Below, piece after piece: positions 23,898 through 34,780 of a DNA stretch of 64,000 bases. A program made the translations under genes and the position numbers. Origin of the DNA: Pectobacterium peruviense (GTDB lineage Bacteria > Pseudomonadota > Gammaproteobacteria > Enterobacterales > Enterobacteriaceae). How positions within the stretch are numbered: the stretch's first letter is position 1; every line of letters starts with the position of its first letter. Location: NCBI RefSeq assembly GCF_002847345.1, contig NZ_LXFV01000025.1:62001-126000 (forward strand), written 5' to 3'. A model generated the notes under the pieces. That model worked only from the letters and a program-made list of their open reading frames with translations, was not told the origin of the DNA and ran no database searches.

Positions 23898-24254
23898 TTA
23901 TCGCGCGCCGCGCTCAATAATGACCCCAACCTGACGCGCCTGCGCCACGGCGCCCGGCTTGCTAAGCTTGATGCGCAACCAGGGAATGGAGAAGCGCTGC
24001 ATCAGCATGTGTGCGACTTCTTCAGCAACACGTTCCACCAGAGCAAAGCGCTGGTTTGCCACATGGGCAATCACCGCGTCACTGACATCAGCATAGCTCA
24101 GACAATCATTCACATCGTCACTGGCTGCAGCCTGACGGTTATCCCAGCCCATTTCGATATCGAACACCAGTTTCTGCTGGACAGTCTGTTCCCAATCGTA
24201 AACACCAATAGTAGTGATTACAGTAAGCTCTTCAATAAATACGATATCCATCAC
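23898..24254 (-). CDS. folB: Dihydroneopterin aldolase
   Basis: Folate pathway enzyme: 7,8-dihydroneopterin to 6-hydroxymethyl-7,8-dihydropterin plus glycolaldehyde, with epimerase activity. The 118 residues match the family. The substrate-binding Glu lies in the N-terminal [16 protein letters not shown], the YADVSDAV segment is conserved, and the catalytic Lys is in [11 protein letters not shown]. It is divergent from plsY, with about 105 bases between, as in E. coli. Confidence 0.95.
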   Translation of the reverse strand: MMDIVFIEELTVITTIGVYDWEQTVQQKLVFDIEMGWDNRQAAASDDVNDCLSYADVSDAVIAHVANQRFALVERVAEEVAHMLMQRFSIPWLRIKLSKPGAVAQARQVGVIIERGAR

Positions 24255-24358
24255 GCCGTTCTCTGTTTTTGTCGCTGTCGGATACCACTTCCGACGGAAT
24301 GTGCGTATTATCCACAGATGAGAAGAGTAAAACGACCCTTATTAAACGGAATGGCGTT

Positions 24359-24994
24359 ATGAGTGTTACCGCGCTTGGTATGATGTTAATCGCGTATCTG
24401 TGTGGCTCTGTTTCCAGTGCGATTTTGTTTTGCAAAATTGCTGGGCTGCCCGATCCGCGTCAGCATGGTTCTGGGAATCCCGGAGCCACTAACGTATTGC
24501 GTATTGGCGGCAAAGCGGCCGCTGCAACCGTATTGGTCTTTGATATCCTGAAAGGCATGCTGCCTGTCTGGGCCGCTTATGCCTTGGGCGTTACCCCACT
24601 GTATCTTGGGTTAACCGCCATCGCCGCCTGCCTCGGGCATATTTATCCGGTCTTTTTCCACTTTCGCGGCGGTAAAGGTGTGGCAACCGCTCTTGGTGCC
24701 ATCGCACCAATCGGTTGGGATCTGACGGGGCTAATGACCGGCACTTGGCTACTGACCGTACTATTAAGCGGCTATTCCTCGCTCGGTGCCATTGTCAGTG
24801 CGCTCATCGCACCGTTTTATGTCTGGTGGTTCAAGCCACAGTTTACCTTCCCCGTCGCGATGCTCTCTTGCCTGATATTGATGCGTCACCACGACAACAT
24901 CCAACGCCTATGGCGCGGACAGGAAGGTAAAATCTGGGATAAGCTGCGCAAGAAGAAACAACCGGAAGACGAGAATACGTCCCCCGAAGAGTGA
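24359..24994 (+). CDS. plsY: Glycerol-3-phosphate acyltransferase (acyl-phosphate dependent)
   Basis: Membrane acyltransferase that makes lysophosphatidic acid from acyl-phosphate, the first step of phospholipid synthesis. The protein is 211 residues with five or more hydrophobic helices. The PlsY motifs are present: [12 protein letters not shown] at ~37-48 and [13 protein letters not shown] near residue 100. ATG 24359 is chosen over an in-frame start at 24269 because it gives the family N-terminus [17 protein letters not shown]. The tail is charged and cytosolic. Confidence 0.94.
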   Translation: MSVTALGMMLIAYLCGSVSSAILFCKIAGLPDPRQHGSGNPGATNVLRIGGKAAAATVLVFDILKGMLPVWAAYALGVTPLYLGLTAIAACLGHIYPVFFHFRGGKGVATALGAIAPIGWDLTGLMTGTWLLTVLLSGYSSLGAIVSALIAPFYVWWFKPQFTFPVAMLSCLILMRHHDNIQRLWRGQEGKIWDKLRKKKQPEDENTSPEE

Positions 24995-25004
24995 AGAGTA
25001 AGAC

Positions 25005-25035
25005 AAAAAAATTCCCGTTTTCACGGGAATTTTTT
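25005..25035 (+). terminator. Rho-independent terminator after plsY
   Basis: AAATTCCCG and CGGGAATTT form a stem with a TTTT-CA loop, with A7 before and T6 after. It can also act on the minus-strand chemoreceptor transcript. Confidence 0.9.
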
Positions 25036-25041
25036 ATGAGG

Positions 25042-25072
25042 GATATCCCCTAAATAATTCGAGTTGCAGGCA
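25042..25072 (+). repeat. Fragment of the palindromic intergenic repeat
   Basis: ATATCCCCTAAATAATTCGAG followed by TTGCAGGCA matches the left end of the repeat only. It stops directly at the stop codon of the chemoreceptor gene (25074), suggesting either deletion of the rest or loss during insertion of the receptor gene. Confidence 0.75.
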
Positions 25073-25073
25073 T

Positions 25074-26660
25074 TTAGAATCGGCCGATAGCGGCAAACTC
25101 CTGCGACTGCACTTTAAACTGTGACATGCTTTCTGCTAACAGACGCGCCTGATCTTCCAGTGAGCGCGTAGCGGCCGCGGATTCTTCGACCAGAGACGCA
25201 TTTTGCTGTGCAACCTCATCCATCTGCGATACCGCCAGATTCACCTGCCCAATCCCATTGCTCTGCTCACGCGTTGCCGTAGAGATCTCACGCATTAGCG
25301 ATGTCACGCGCGCCACGGCATTAGAAACGTCGTCCATTGTTTCGCCCGCCATTTTTGCCATAACGGTACCTTCACTGACGCGGCTCTGGGATTCTTCCAT
25401 CAGCGTTTTGATCTCTTTCGCCGATTGCGCACTGCGCTGCGCCAGATTACGGACTTCCCCCGCAACCACGGCAAATCCACGTCCCTGTTCACCCGCCCGC
25501 GCGGCTTCAACTGCCGCATTCAGCGCCAGAATATTGGTTTGGAACGCGATGCCGTCAATCACTGCCAGAATATCGCCAATACGTGCGGAGCTGCTGGAGA
25601 TCATCTGCATTTTCTCAATCATGCCCCCGACCGTTTCGCTACCTTTATTGGCAATATCAGACACGTTTTGCGCCAGCGTATGCGCTTGTTCCGCACTCTC
25701 AGCGTTTAGCGTTACCGTCGCAGTCAACTGCTCCATACTGGCTGCCGTTTCTTCCAACGACGATGCCGACTCTTCCGTACGAGCAGCCAGATGGGTATTA
25801 CCAGAAGAGAGCTCGCGAGTACCAACGTCAATCTGCATACCCGCATCGCGGACGCGGCCAACGGCGGTTGCCAACGAATGCTGCATTGCCTTCATCGCCT
25901 GAATCAGGCGGCCAATTTCATTATTGCCACCATCAGCAATACGCTGAGTCAGGTCACCGTGGGCAATAAACTCCAACTGAGCGACAGTTTCTTCAAGCGG
26001 AGACAAAATGGAACGCTTCAGTGCAATCCAGGCAGCCAATACCAGCAGCAAAACGAATACACAGGCAATACCGATGATCGCCAGACGGTCAAACGCAAAG
26101 CTTTCTGCTTCGGTGAGCATGCTTTCCCCCACTTCCAGCCCAAAGTCGCGGAATTCATTCGCTACCTTATCCATCTTAACGCTGAGCGGTGGTAGCACGT
26201 CCTGCAGTAACACGTAATAAGCAGCAACGTTACCGCGTTTCAGCGCATCGACCATTGGCTGAACGCCAAGGTTCATGTATTGCTCGTAGTTGCTTTTAAC
26301 CTCTGCCGCCATTTTGGCGCCGCGTTCCGTTACAGTGCCATAGGAAAGAAAACGCGTCATTTCTTTGTGGGAGAGCGCCGTATAGGCTTCCGCTCGTACT
26401 ACCGACGCATTAGCGAGATCGGTCAGCCCGTTTTCCATCTGACGAGCAGCCAAGGCCGCCCCTGTTCTTGCTCGCAGCGAGGCGGTATAGCTCCCAGCCA
26501 GCGCAGTGACCTCTTTGCCCTGAATCTTGTCGATTGTCGTCAGCGACGTGATTCCCTGATTGATTGAAGTGATGCCAATTCCGCAGACCAGCAATAAGAG
26601 CAATACCATCGTTCCTAACAAAGCAATCAAGCTCGTCTTGATTGTGATGTTTCTTAACAT
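25074..26660 (-). CDS. Methyl-accepting chemotaxis protein (Tar/Tsr-like periplasmic domain)
   Basis: Transmembrane chemoreceptor of 528 residues from ATG 26660; an in-frame start at 26714 would add 18 polar residues before the first helix and is less likely. TM1 is at ~9-32. A four-helix-bundle periplasmic domain spans ~35-185, TM2 ~188-212, HAMP ~212-265 and the signalling domain follows, with the canonical tip [40 protein letters not shown] near residue 370. No C-terminal NWETF pentapeptide is seen. It probably signals attractants or repellents to CheA via CheW; the ligand is unknown. It lies in the plsY-ppa interval. Upstream is a good sigma-28 promoter overlapped by a CRP/FNR-like palindrome. 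Confidence 0.92.
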   Translation of the reverse strand: MLRNITIKTSLIALLGTMVLLLLLVCGIGITSINQGITSLTTIDKIQGKEVTALAGSYTASLRARTGAALAARQMENGLTDLANASVVRAEAYTALSHKEMTRFLSYGTVTERGAKMAAEVKSNYEQYMNLGVQPMVDALKRGNVAAYYVLLQDVLPPLSVKMDKVANEFRDFGLEVGESMLTEAESFAFDRLAIIGIACVFVLLLVLAAWIALKRSILSPLEETVAQLEFIAHGDLTQRIADGGNNEIGRLIQAMKAMQHSLATAVGRVRDAGMQIDVGTRELSSGNTHLAARTEESASSLEETAASMEQLTATVTLNAESAEQAHTLAQNVSDIANKGSETVGGMIEKMQMISSSSARIGDILAVIDGIAFQTNILALNAAVEAARAGEQGRGFAVVAGEVRNLAQRSAQSAKEIKTLMEESQSRVSEGTVMAKMAGETMDDVSNAVARVTSLMREISTATREQSNGIGQVNLAVSQMDEVAQQNASLVEESAAATRSLEDQARLLAESMSQFKVQSQEFAAIGRF

Positions 26661-26718
26661 TTTTATTTCCCTGGAATTACAACTAGTAAATAAATGCGGA
26701 GAAATGCTCCACATAACG

Positions 26719-26730
26719 TGATCTCGATCA
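26719..26730. promoter_or_regulatory. CRP/FNR-like palindrome in the chemoreceptor leader
   Basis: TGATCTCGATCA is a near-perfect inverted repeat; extended, it reads CGTGA-TCTCGA-TCATG. It fits the CRP half-site GTGA on the left better than FNR. It lies just downstream of the sigma-28 -10, so binding might repress. Confidence 0.35.
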
Positions 26731-26735
26731 TGTTT

Positions 26736-26762
26736 CTATCGGTAGCAAGCCTGCTTTCTTTA
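26736..26762 (-). promoter_or_regulatory. Sigma-28 promoter of the chemoreceptor
   Basis: Read on the minus strand: TAAAGAAA, 11 bases, ACCGATAG. It matches the FliA consensus at 6/8 and 6/8 with exact spacing, about 75 bases before ATG 26660. Confidence 0.8.
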
Positions 26763-26840
26763 AAGAAACTTTAGTAACGAAAGTATTTTTACTTAAACAG
26801 CTCACGCCACCGCATAGCGCTTCAGGCGCGCTAAAAGTCA

Positions 26841-26868
26841 GGGACATTAAACGCTTTTTGGCTATAAT
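26841..26868 (+). promoter_or_regulatory. Sigma-70 promoter of ppa
   Basis: A GGGACA -35-like box, 16 bases and a perfect TATAAT (26863-26868), 41 bases before the ppa start. Confidence 0.65.
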
Positions 26869-26909
26869 GACGGCCACGCTATTTCAGGTTTTAAGAGAAG
26901 GAAACTGAC

Positions 26910-27440
26910 ATGAGTCTGAACGATGTTCCAGCAGGTAAAGATCTGCCAGAAGATATCTATGTAGTGATTGAAATCCCCGCGAATGCCGATCCAATCAAAT
27001 ATGAAATTGATAAAGATACCGGTGCGCTGTTTGTAGACCGTTTCATGTCTACAGCCATGTTTTATCCATGCAACTATGGCTACATCAACCACACGCTGTC
27101 TCTGGATGGCGACCCGGTTGACGTGCTGGTTCCAACTCCGTATCCGTTGCAGCCGGGCTCAGTGATCCGCTGCCGTCCTGTTGGCGTGCTGAAAATGAGC
27201 GACGAAGCAGGCGAAGATGCCAAGCTGGTTGCCGTTCCGCACAGCAAGCTGACCAAAGAATACGATCATATTAAAGACGTCAATGACCTGCCTGAACTGC
27301 TGCGCGCACAGATCGGCCACTTCTTTGAACATTACAAAGATTTGGAAAAAGGTAAGTGGGTGAAAGTTGAAGGTTGGGATAATGCTGCAGCGGCAAAAGC
27401 CGAAATCGTAGCGTCCTTCGAGCGCGCAAAAAACAAATAA
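26910..27440 (+). CDS. ppa: Inorganic pyrophosphatase
   Basis: Essential cytosolic enzyme that hydrolyses pyrophosphate and so drives biosynthetic reactions. The 176 residues match the family I enzyme. Features are [25 protein letters not shown] (seen at ~26-50), the metal-binding signature DGDPVDVLV at ~66-74, and KSxY-type [17 protein letters not shown] perfect TATAAT and an AAGGAAA ribosome site precede it. It heads the conserved ppa-ytfP-tamBA segment. Confidence 0.97.
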   Translation: MSLNDVPAGKDLPEDIYVVIEIPANADPIKYEIDKDTGALFVDRFMSTAMFYPCNYGYINHTLSLDGDPVDVLVPTPYPLQPGSVIRCRPVGVLKMSDEAGEDAKLVAVPHSKLTKEYDHIKDVNDLPELLRAQIGHFFEHYKDLEKGKWVKVEGWDNAAAAKAEIVASFERAKNK

Positions 27441-27470
27441 GCGCGACGAGTTCAAAGACACCACACGATC

Positions 27471-27500
27471 AAAAACACCGCATTACGCGGTGTTTTTATT
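27471..27500. terminator. Bidirectional terminator between ppa and ytfP
   Basis: AAAAACACCGC and GCGGTGTTTTT form a stem with an ATTA loop, flanked by A and T runs, between convergent genes. Confidence 0.9.
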
Positions 27501-27531
27501 TATGTCGACAGACTTGATTAACTACTCAACC

Positions 27532-27882
27532 TCAAGCCTCTTCTCCATTGCGCTTTAGCCAATCACCGCTGGCAATACGCATCAACCCTACAACAGGGTG
27601 TTTGTACAGATAAATCCAGGCATTGCCCAGAGGAGTGGGAATCAGCTCACGCTGGTATTCGTGACCGTCCCGTTTTAACGCATCCAGCTCCGTCAGAATC
27701 GACGAACTAATGCGATAAACCTCGCAACGGATCTCTCCATTGCCAGGTACGACTGCCGGATAATGGCCGAGATCGTACAGCTCAAACCCTGCGAGCTGAC
27801 AATCCCCTAACCATTGCGCATTCGTCATCCAATGACTATTTCCCTGTTTGCGTCGTAAACTGCCGTAAACAATAATTCGCAT
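27532..27882 (-). CDS. ytfP: Gamma-glutamylcyclotransferase-like protein YtfP
   Basis: Small cytosolic protein of 116 residues with the GGCT/AIG2-like fold. The N-terminal substrate loop is IIVYGSLRR at 3-11. The acidic residue expected for catalysis lies in ITEL-like SSILTELDALKRDGHEYQRE around 60-80. The biological substrate is not established. It starts two bases after the tamB stop, so it is translated from the tamA-tamB-ytfP transcript. Confidence 0.92.
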   Translation of the reverse strand: MRIIVYGSLRRKQGNSHWMTNAQWLGDCQLAGFELYDLGHYPAVVPGNGEIRCEVYRISSSILTELDALKRDGHEYQRELIPTPLGNAWIYLYKHPVVGLMRIASGDWLKRNGEEA

Positions 27883-27884
27883 CG

Positions 27885-30800
27885 CTAGAACTCAAACTGA
27901 TAGAGCACATCTAATGCCTGGCTAATTCCAGACACCGCTTCCAAGTATAGCTTTGGCATCAGGCGGTAACGCAGCGTTAACGTTGCCAAAGAATCGAATA
28001 TGCCAACTCCATATTTCACTTGCAGACCCGGAAGGACGTAACCGCTGACGACAACCTGAGAATTATCGCCAACACCCTGTGTATCCAGAGCTAAATTACT
28101 TACGCCAAAGGCCTCGCCGATTTTACCCACAACTTGACCACTTTGTGCAACCCCTAAACCTACTAACATTGAGGTCATCGCCGAGCTATCTGCTCCACCG
28201 CTGTCCAAACCCTGTCCACGCAGCAGATAAGAGAGCGCTTCCTGCTGCGACATCGCTGGATCGGAGAAGACTTCCAGCTTCGGCGTGGCGGCCATGCCAG
28301 TGACGCGCACGCCAGCTGTGACGTCATCAGCGGTGTTGTCTGGATTACGCACGGCTTCAATATTCAGGATCGGCTGATCTGGCGGGCCAGAGAACAAAAT
28401 CAGTCCTTTACGGACGATCAGATCCTGTCCATAGGCTTTAAAGCGGCCGGACGGGATATCGATCTGACCGTTCAGCCCTAATCCGCGCTCGTCCTGAACC
28501 ATCTTCAGATCGCCCTGTAGACGGGCAGCCAATCCGAATGCATCCAGCTGTACATCATTACCAACGCGGATCGTGAGGTTGCTGTTAATAGGAATCGCAG
28601 CGCTGGCTTTCTTCAACGGCTGGCGCTGAGCATCGAGCATCACTTCATCCGACGACACCGCCACGGCGCTTTCCGGCATATCTTTAACCACAATTCGCGC
28701 CCACGGAATACTGACCGATCCGTTTAACGCAAACAGCTGCGGCGTAGCCTCAAAAACAATATCCGGTGAAACATCCAACCGCGCCATAGGCGGAATCGTC
28801 ACCCGCAGCTTCTGGCCTTTCGCGGCAATTCGCGCACGCCAGGCATCAGGCCGCGACCAGTCCGCGTTCCCACCAAGGTTCAACTGTCCATTGTCCGTTT
28901 TCAGGAAACCTTGCAGCGTTGACGACATCCCGCTGAAGTTCACCGCCAGTCGCCCATTGGTCAGGTCAATCGGCATCCAGTTGCCATCAATATCCAACCG
29001 CTCCAGCACCATTTGGCCGAATAACTGAGGTCGAGCGACATCGCCCGCGAGACGCAGGTTCGCATTCAGTATCCCCGCAGCTTTTTCTCCTTTACTCAAC
29101 GCAGGGTTGAGCAACGCCAGCGAAATATTGTTGATCGTGACGCTGCCGCCAAGATTTCGCCGACCTTGTGGATCGGTCACCTGAATATCACCGCTGAAGC
29201 GCCCGTTTTCGCGAATCGCCATCAGCCAACCGAGTTGTGCACGCCCGCGGTCGAGCCCAGCATTCAGCGTGAAGGTGTCGAAATCAATCGGCAGCGTGTT
29301 GCCCTGCATCTGTTGGCGAACGCTGATACCGTTCCCTACCAGCGAGATTTTCGCCTGTGGTAAACCTTGTCCCGCCTGCCAACTAATATCGGCACCGCCC
29401 GTGAACGTTCCGGCCAGCACGGTATCTTCCGTCAGGAACGGTTTCAACATGGCAAGATCAAAGCGGTTCAGTCGAATACTCGCCTGTCCACTCGGCCCCG
29501 CTTCAATCGCTTTTGGTACACACAATTCTGCATTCGGATTACGCCAGCAGTGCGTACCAATCGTGATCTTCTGCTGTGTATTCTGATAATCCAGCGCCAT
29601 ATCCTGCGTCAGACGCCATTCCCCTACAGGGGTGTCGAAACGGGTATTGTTCAGCGTGCCGCGCCAGCGTTGTTCCTGACGATCGAAGCTGCCTGAAAGC
29701 GCGAGTTGCCCCGCAACTGGTTCACCCTGCATGTTCAGCCGGAGCTGATGCTGTTTCTCATTGCCGCTGGCATCCAGCGTTAACAGCCTAATATTCAGGC
29801 CATCTTGCTTCAGCTCTTCAAGACGCACCGCGAGCTTGCCCTGAATCTGCTGCTCAGAGCGGACATCGCCCTCCACCCTCACTTGGCTAATCGTAATAGC
29901 CTGCCAGCGCAGCCCGGAAGCCGTGATATCCGCCAACATCTGCGGTTCGCGCAGATTGCCGCGTAGTTTGAGTGTGCCTATCGCGCGCCCTGCCAGACCG
30001 GGCAACATGCCGTCCAGCGACGGCGCATTGATGTCGGCATCCAGTTGCCACTTGTCGCTCAAGTCGCCTTTGACGTTCAGTTGGTTACGACCTAACGCCA
30101 GATTCAGCCCTGGTATTGTCCACTGGCCTGCCGCGTTACCGCGCAGTTCACCTCTGGCCGTAAGCTTGTTCGCCTTCACGTTACCGTCCAGTCGCAGTTC
30201 AGGCACCTGCAACTGCCAGCTACCGCCATAGACGCTACCGCGCGTCGTTATCTTTCCGTCTATTTTCGCAGGCCACTCGGGCCACTGTTTCGTGGTGTTA
30301 ATCCCGTTCAGCAGAAGTTCACTGCGCCAGCTGATCGCTTTACTCCAGTCGATAAGCGCACTCAGATCGGCATTGCCCTGCAACGCTGCCAGCCGCAAGC
30401 GGCTCAGCGTAAACTGCTGCTCGTTGCCTTTACCATCCAGCAGCAGCGTCGCGGGGGGAATATCCGCACCGCTGAGGTCGCCGCGCAGCGACAGCGCGTA
30501 GTCGGTCGCTTTGCCGTTAAAACGCAGCCTGACGTTGCTAGCCTGATACTGTATTGCGCCCGTCAGCGGCCAACGCACGCGTTCGGTTTGCAGCGTCAAC
30601 ACCAGCGGCAACCCAGCTTCCGCGAGTTGAGTTTGTAGGTCTATTTGTGCACGCTGCGGTCCCGAGAGATTCAGCGCCACATTCAGCTGTTCGCGCAGGC
30701 CGCCGTCGACCGTCAGTTTCAGCTTTTCGCCCTTGAGCGGATCGACATTCAACACGCCGTTCGCCGTCAGCGAGACAGGCCAGTTATCACTAAGCGTCGC

Positions 30801-31928
30801 CTCACCGCGTACATTCAACCCGCCCTGCGGCGATTGCACGATCAGTTTGTCCAGACGCAAATGCTGCTGTTGGGTCGACGCCTGCACGAACAGGTTATTA
30901 ATCAAAATATCCTGATCGCCTGTCAGTCGCAGCTGTTCGCCATGAATCTCGACAATGTTCAGATCCAGCGGCAGCGTGAACTGCGGTAGATTCGGCAGCA
31001 GCGGTTTGGAGAACAGTTCGCTCAGGCGTTCACCCAGCGGCTGTTCAGGCTCGGCTGGCTTATCAGATGCGCTATCCGTTTTTGATGTCGATGCTGTCGG
31101 TATTAGAGCCGTCGTCGTGGCTGCCGCGACCGTATTATTTGCCTCTAGCACTTTATCGATTTGAAGCGTTTGCGATGAGCCTTGTTCCGCCGCCTCGCGT
31201 ACATTCGCCGCTGTTTCTTTGATGACGGATGCCATTTCAGCCGCCGTCACTTTGCCATCTTCCAGTACACTAACCGGCGTTTTTGGCAAGGCCACCAGCA
31301 GCGCACTAATTTTGGTCGGCAGCAGCGTCAGCGCGCGCCCTTCCCACTGCATTCCCGTACGGAATTCGCCCAGTGAAATCGCCGTGTCATCGACGGTAAC
31401 CTGAACGCTATTGAGTACCAGCTGACGCAGAGAAATAGGGAAAGGTGCTGAGATTTCCGTGACTGGCGTCGAAGGAGGCGGTGATTCTTCTGCCACAGGC
31501 AGGGCTTTGGTATCCACGACGACATCCACGCGGTTCGCCGAGAGATCATTGATACATAACTGGCTTTTGCGCAGGCACCCCAGCGCGAGCGACAGATGGA
31601 ATTCATCACTCTTTACCGTCACGCCCGGTATTTCGTAGCTGACATTTTTCAGCGTTAGATCACGCCAGCCACCGCTCACGCTGGCAATGTTGAGTCCCGG
31701 CACCACCCGCGCGGCGGTATTCAGCAACAGATGCAGACCCGGCGTGGTTCCTACCAGCAGACCCAGCCCAACAATAAGCAGCAATAAGAAAGCGACGATC
31801 CCAATTCCTATCCTTTTCCACCAGCGTCCTTTCCGCGCTGGCGCTGGCGTTGTCGGCGCGCGCTCCTGCGTGATGTTTTCTTCTGTCACCGGATCCTGTG
31901 CTTTTTTTTCGTTTTTATCATCCATCAT
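27885..31928 (-). CDS. tamB: Translocation and assembly module subunit TamB
   Basis: Very large (1347 residues) AsmA-like protein anchored in the inner membrane by one helix (~37-60). It spans the periplasm as a beta-taco groove to meet TamA, and is implicated in phospholipid transport to the outer membrane and assembly of some outer-membrane proteins. The C-terminal DUF490/TamB domain is intact and ends in [20 protein letters not shown]. The N-terminal region has a long Ala/Thr/Ser/Pro-rich insert (~240-300), and length is above the ~1259 of E. coli. Its ATG overlaps the tamA stop by four bases, indicating translational coupling. Confidence 0.95.
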   Translation of the reverse strand: MMDDKNEKKAQDPVTEENITQERAPTTPAPARKGRWWKRIGIGIVAFLLLLIVGLGLLVGTTPGLHLLLNTAARVVPGLNIASVSGGWRDLTLKNVSYEIPGVTVKSDEFHLSLALGCLRKSQLCINDLSANRVDVVVDTKALPVAEESPPPSTPVTEISAPFPISLRQLVLNSVQVTVDDTAISLGEFRTGMQWEGRALTLLPTKISALLVALPKTPVSVLEDGKVTAAEMASVIKETAANVREAAEQGSSQTLQIDKVLEANNTVAAATTTALIPTASTSKTDSASDKPAEPEQPLGERLSELFSKPLLPNLPQFTLPLDLNIVEIHGEQLRLTGDQDILINNLFVQASTQQQHLRLDKLIVQSPQGGLNVRGEATLSDNWPVSLTANGVLNVDPLKGEKLKLTVDGGLREQLNVALNLSGPQRAQIDLQTQLAEAGLPLVLTLQTERVRWPLTGAIQYQASNVRLRFNGKATDYALSLRGDLSGADIPPATLLLDGKGNEQQFTLSRLRLAALQGNADLSALIDWSKAISWRSELLLNGINTTKQWPEWPAKIDGKITTRGSVYGGSWQLQVPELRLDGNVKANKLTARGELRGNAAGQWTIPGLNLALGRNQLNVKGDLSDKWQLDADINAPSLDGMLPGLAGRAIGTLKLRGNLREPQMLADITASGLRWQAITISQVRVEGDVRSEQQIQGKLAVRLEELKQDGLNIRLLTLDASGNEKQHQLRLNMQGEPVAGQLALSGSFDRQEQRWRGTLNNTRFDTPVGEWRLTQDMALDYQNTQQKITIGTHCWRNPNAELCVPKAIEAGPSGQASIRLNRFDLAMLKPFLTEDTVLAGTFTGGADISWQAGQGLPQAKISLVGNGISVRQQMQGNTLPIDFDTFTLNAGLDRGRAQLGWLMAIRENGRFSGDIQVTDPQGRRNLGGSVTINNISLALLNPALSKGEKAAGILNANLRLAGDVARPQLFGQMVLERLDIDGNWMPIDLTNGRLAVNFSGMSSTLQGFLKTDNGQLNLGGNADWSRPDAWRARIAAKGQKLRVTIPPMARLDVSPDIVFEATPQLFALNGSVSIPWARIVVKDMPESAVAVSSDEVMLDAQRQPLKKASAAIPINSNLTIRVGNDVQLDAFGLAARLQGDLKMVQDERGLGLNGQIDIPSGRFKAYGQDLIVRKGLILFSGPPDQPILNIEAVRNPDNTADDVTAGVRVTGMAATPKLEVFSDPAMSQQEALSYLLRGQGLDSGGADSSAMTSMLVGLGVAQSGQVVGKIGEAFGVSNLALDTQGVGDNSQVVVSGYVLPGLQVKYGVGIFDSLATLTLRYRLMPKLYLEAVSGISQALDVLYQFEF

Positions 31929-33784
31929 AATTCAGGCCCCAGTGCGATATAGAACTGAACATCGTTCTTCTTCTCTGCATCGCCGATCGGCATAGCAACA
32001 TCGAGTTTCACCGGACCAATCGGCGAGGCCCAGCGCACGCCGACGCCCGTGCCGGTCTTGAAGTTACTTCGTTTGATGTCATTCACTGCTTCACCTGAAT
32101 CAACAAAAACCGCGCCCCACCATTTCCCCGTCACGTTATATTGGTATTCGAGCGAGCCGGTCGCCAGCTTGGACGCACCAGTCAGTTTGTCGTTACTGTC
32201 ACGCGGCGAAATAGATTTGTATTTATACCCACGAATGCTGCGATCGCCACCGGCAAAGAAACGCAGTGAGGGCGGGACGCGGGAGAAATTATTGGTTTCT
32301 ATCCAGCCCAGATTGCCGCGCACGACAAAGCGGTGTTTATCCTCCAGCGTGCGAATCCAGACGTTTTGTGCCTGAACCACGGCAAAATCGATATCCGATC
32401 CCCAAGTGGTGTCGGAAATGTCGATAGAGTAGCGCTGCGTATCACCCCATACCGGCATCAGTCCGCCGCGTTGGCGGGTTCGGTTAATGCTGACGCCCGG
32501 ATAGATCAACATCGTGGTATCCGTCACGCTCGCCTGCGTAAAGTGATCGAGGCTCCAGCGCAAATTAATCGCACGTTGCCAGCCGCTGGAGAGATCCCAG
32601 TAGCGGGCAACGTTCACCGTAGTGCCATCGGATTTAGTATCGTTGAGATCTTCGCGTTTAAAACCACCTTGCAACAGGTAATACTGCTCAAGAGGGTTCT
32701 TCAACAGGGGGATTTTGTAGCTAAAATCGAGTGATTGCTCTGGCGCAGACACGCTCAGGCTGCTTTCCAAACTGTGGCCCCGTGAATTCACCCAAGGCTT
32801 ATTCCAGGTCGTTTTAAAACGGGGGCCAACATCCGTGGCATAACCCACTCCGGTTTCGATGCGGTTGCGGGTTCGCGGCGTCACCACTGCGTCCAGCGGC
32901 AGAACCTTAGTGCTTTTTGACTGCTCGAAATTGGGCGACACCACGACGGAATTAAACCACCCCGTTGCGGAAAGACGGCGGTTTAACTCGCCGAGATCCT
33001 CACTGGTATAAGCATCGCCTTCATGAAACGGCACCAGATTTTGCAGATAATCATCGCGGATTTGTGCGCCCTGAAAATGAACGGCGCCGAAGCGATAGCG
33101 TTCCCCGCTATCAAAATCGATATCCCAAAATGCTTCTTTCTCTTCGCGCATCACGCCAAGCTGACTTTGCTGGAAGCGTGCATCGAAATAGCCTTTGCGT
33201 AATGACAAACCGTTCAACCCGCTTTTAAAGCGATCATAATCACTATGATTCAACACAGAACCAATTTCAGGACGATCGTCTTTAACCAGCTGTTGATAGT
33301 CTTTATCGTCATGTGCACCACCACGCAGGGTGATGTTCACACCAGCTATTTTTACCGGTTCGCCGGCCGTCACCGTCGCAATCAATACGGGTCGCCCGCC
33401 GTTAACGGCAGGCCGAAATTCAAAACCAATCTGGGGATCGTAATAGCCGAGCGCGCGCAATCCCTGACGGATCGCTTCATCGACGCGTGAGCGGAAACGT
33501 CCGTCGGCATTAACCTCATCGACCGCAATGGTAGACAAGCGTGCCCGCACATTTTTTTGTAGCTGCCCTTCCAGCCCCATGACTTGCAGGCGCACACTCG
33601 CCGCCTGACTCTCCGGTGCCAGCATGAGCAGTGCGCACATCAGGCCAAGAATCCGGTATCGCGGTGCACCGCAGCCAGCAAGGCCGTTTTTTTGTCTTGC
33701 TACGCCTTTTTGCTCGGTAACACTTTTTTTTCCAATGAAACGGTTCTTTGAAGTGAAACGTCTTTTTGCAATGAAAATAGTCAC
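31925..33784 (-). CDS. tamA: Translocation and assembly module subunit TamA (Omp85 family)
   Basis: Outer-membrane 16-strand barrel with three N-terminal POTRA domains, the partner of TamB. Residues ~60-300 are POTRA; the barrel includes the Omp85 L6 motif [14 protein letters not shown] and ends in the typical YIALGPEL. At 619 residues it is about 40 longer than E. coli TamA. The GTG start at 33784 follows GGGAG but adds a basic, repetitive leader ([20 protein letters not shown]) before the signal peptide at ~42-61 ([16 protein letters not shown]). A shorter in-frame TTG start near residue 35 is possible. Confidence 0.94.
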   Translation of the reverse strand: MTIFIAKRRFTSKNRFIGKKSVTEQKGVARQKNGLAGCGAPRYRILGLMCALLMLAPESQAASVRLQVMGLEGQLQKNVRARLSTIAVDEVNADGRFRSRVDEAIRQGLRALGYYDPQIGFEFRPAVNGGRPVLIATVTAGEPVKIAGVNITLRGGAHDDKDYQQLVKDDRPEIGSVLNHSDYDRFKSGLNGLSLRKGYFDARFQQSQLGVMREEKEAFWDIDFDSGERYRFGAVHFQGAQIRDDYLQNLVPFHEGDAYTSEDLGELNRRLSATGWFNSVVVSPNFEQSKSTKVLPLDAVVTPRTRNRIETGVGYATDVGPRFKTTWNKPWVNSRGHSLESSLSVSAPEQSLDFSYKIPLLKNPLEQYYLLQGGFKREDLNDTKSDGTTVNVARYWDLSSGWQRAINLRWSLDHFTQASVTDTTMLIYPGVSINRTRQRGGLMPVWGDTQRYSIDISDTTWGSDIDFAVVQAQNVWIRTLEDKHRFVVRGNLGWIETNNFSRVPPSLRFFAGGDRSIRGYKYKSISPRDSNDKLTGASKLATGSLEYQYNVTGKWWGAVFVDSGEAVNDIKRSNFKTGTGVGVRWASPIGPVKLDVAMPIGDAEKKNDVQFYIALGPEL

Positions 33785-34116
33785 TGAGCTCCCTGATAAA
33801 TCAATCTGTCGCCTAAAACCTATAGCATGGCTTTTATCACTTCGCCCGCCGCATTGGCGGCCGTCTCTGTACGCTTACCTGACAATCCGTCACGTAGCGT
33901 TAAAATCACCTACCAACTTTGCATGATATTAGTGATAAATACTAATTTTCTATCTTAAAAATAGATATTCACCTACAAACATCACTATGCCGAATTGTGG
34001 ATAAACATTACCTTAACATTAAACACGATTAAGATATAAAGACAGCCCAAGGCTTCTTGGTTATGCTTTCCATGAAAGCGGGTTATATACCCAGTCTAGC
34101 TGGAGTTAACAACGTG
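33785..34116. other. Divergent tamA/msrA regulatory region
   Basis: About 330 bases with no supported gene. It holds two AT-rich inverted repeats, TTAGT-N7-ACTAA at 33930-33946 and TCTAT-N7-ATAGA starting at 33950, which may be operators or short hairpins. Confidence 0.4.
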
Positions 34117-34755
34117 ATGAATTCGATTGATAAGATGCAACGGATTACGCAATCCGATGCTTTAGCGGGGCGTGCCACCCCCATGCCAGTAGCCAGGCTG
34201 CACGTCGTGCATGAACATTCCATGACGCATGTGCCGGACCACATGTCTGTCGCTATTTTTGCGATGGGCTGCTTCTGGGGCGCAGAGCGTTTGTTCTGGC
34301 AACAGCCGGGCATCTACAGCACCGCAGCGGGTTATATCGGTGGTTACACGCCCAACCCGACCTACCGCGAAGTGTGCAGCGGGCAAACCGACCACGCCGA
34401 AGCCGTGCGTGTCGTTTTCGACCCTGCGGTTATCAGCTACGCTCAGTTGCTGCAATTATTCTGGGAAAATCATGACCCCGCGCAGGGGATGCGTCAGGGC
34501 GGTGATATCGGCAGCCAGTATCGCTCCGCCATTTATACGCTCACATCCGAGCAGGAACAGGCCGCGCAGGAAAGCCTTCAGCGTTTTCAGCAGGCGATGA
34601 GAGAAAACGGCGATGGCCGGGCTATCAGCACAGAAATCGAGCCTGCGGGTCCGTTCTATTATGCGGAAGATGATCACCAGCAATACCTGCACAAGAACCC
34701 GAACGGCTACTGCGGGTTAGGCGGTATCGGCGTCTGTCTGCCGCCTCAGCGTTGA
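34117..34755 (+). CDS. msrA: Peptide methionine (S)-S-oxide reductase
   Basis: Repairs oxidised methionine in proteins and free methionine S-sulfoxide. The protein is 212 residues from ATG 34117. The catalytic motif [11 protein letters not shown] lies at about residue 51, with its Cys attacking the sulfoxide. Also present are the signature [13 protein letters not shown], the [16 protein letters not shown] segment and a C-terminal [13 protein letters not shown] that carries the resolving cysteines. A GTG one codon earlier (34114) has better spacing to TGGAG and cannot be excluded. It is divergent from tamA, as in E. coli. Confidence 0.95.
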   Translation: MNSIDKMQRITQSDALAGRATPMPVARLHVVHEHSMTHVPDHMSVAIFAMGCFWGAERLFWQQPGIYSTAAGYIGGYTPNPTYREVCSGQTDHAEAVRVVFDPAVISYAQLLQLFWENHDPAQGMRQGGDIGSQYRSAIYTLTSEQEQAAQESLQRFQQAMRENGDGRAISTEIEPAGPFYYAEDDHQQYLHKNPNGYCGLGGIGVCLPPQR

Positions 34756-34780
34756 CCGCTGGCGGTAATTTCACCGCTCC

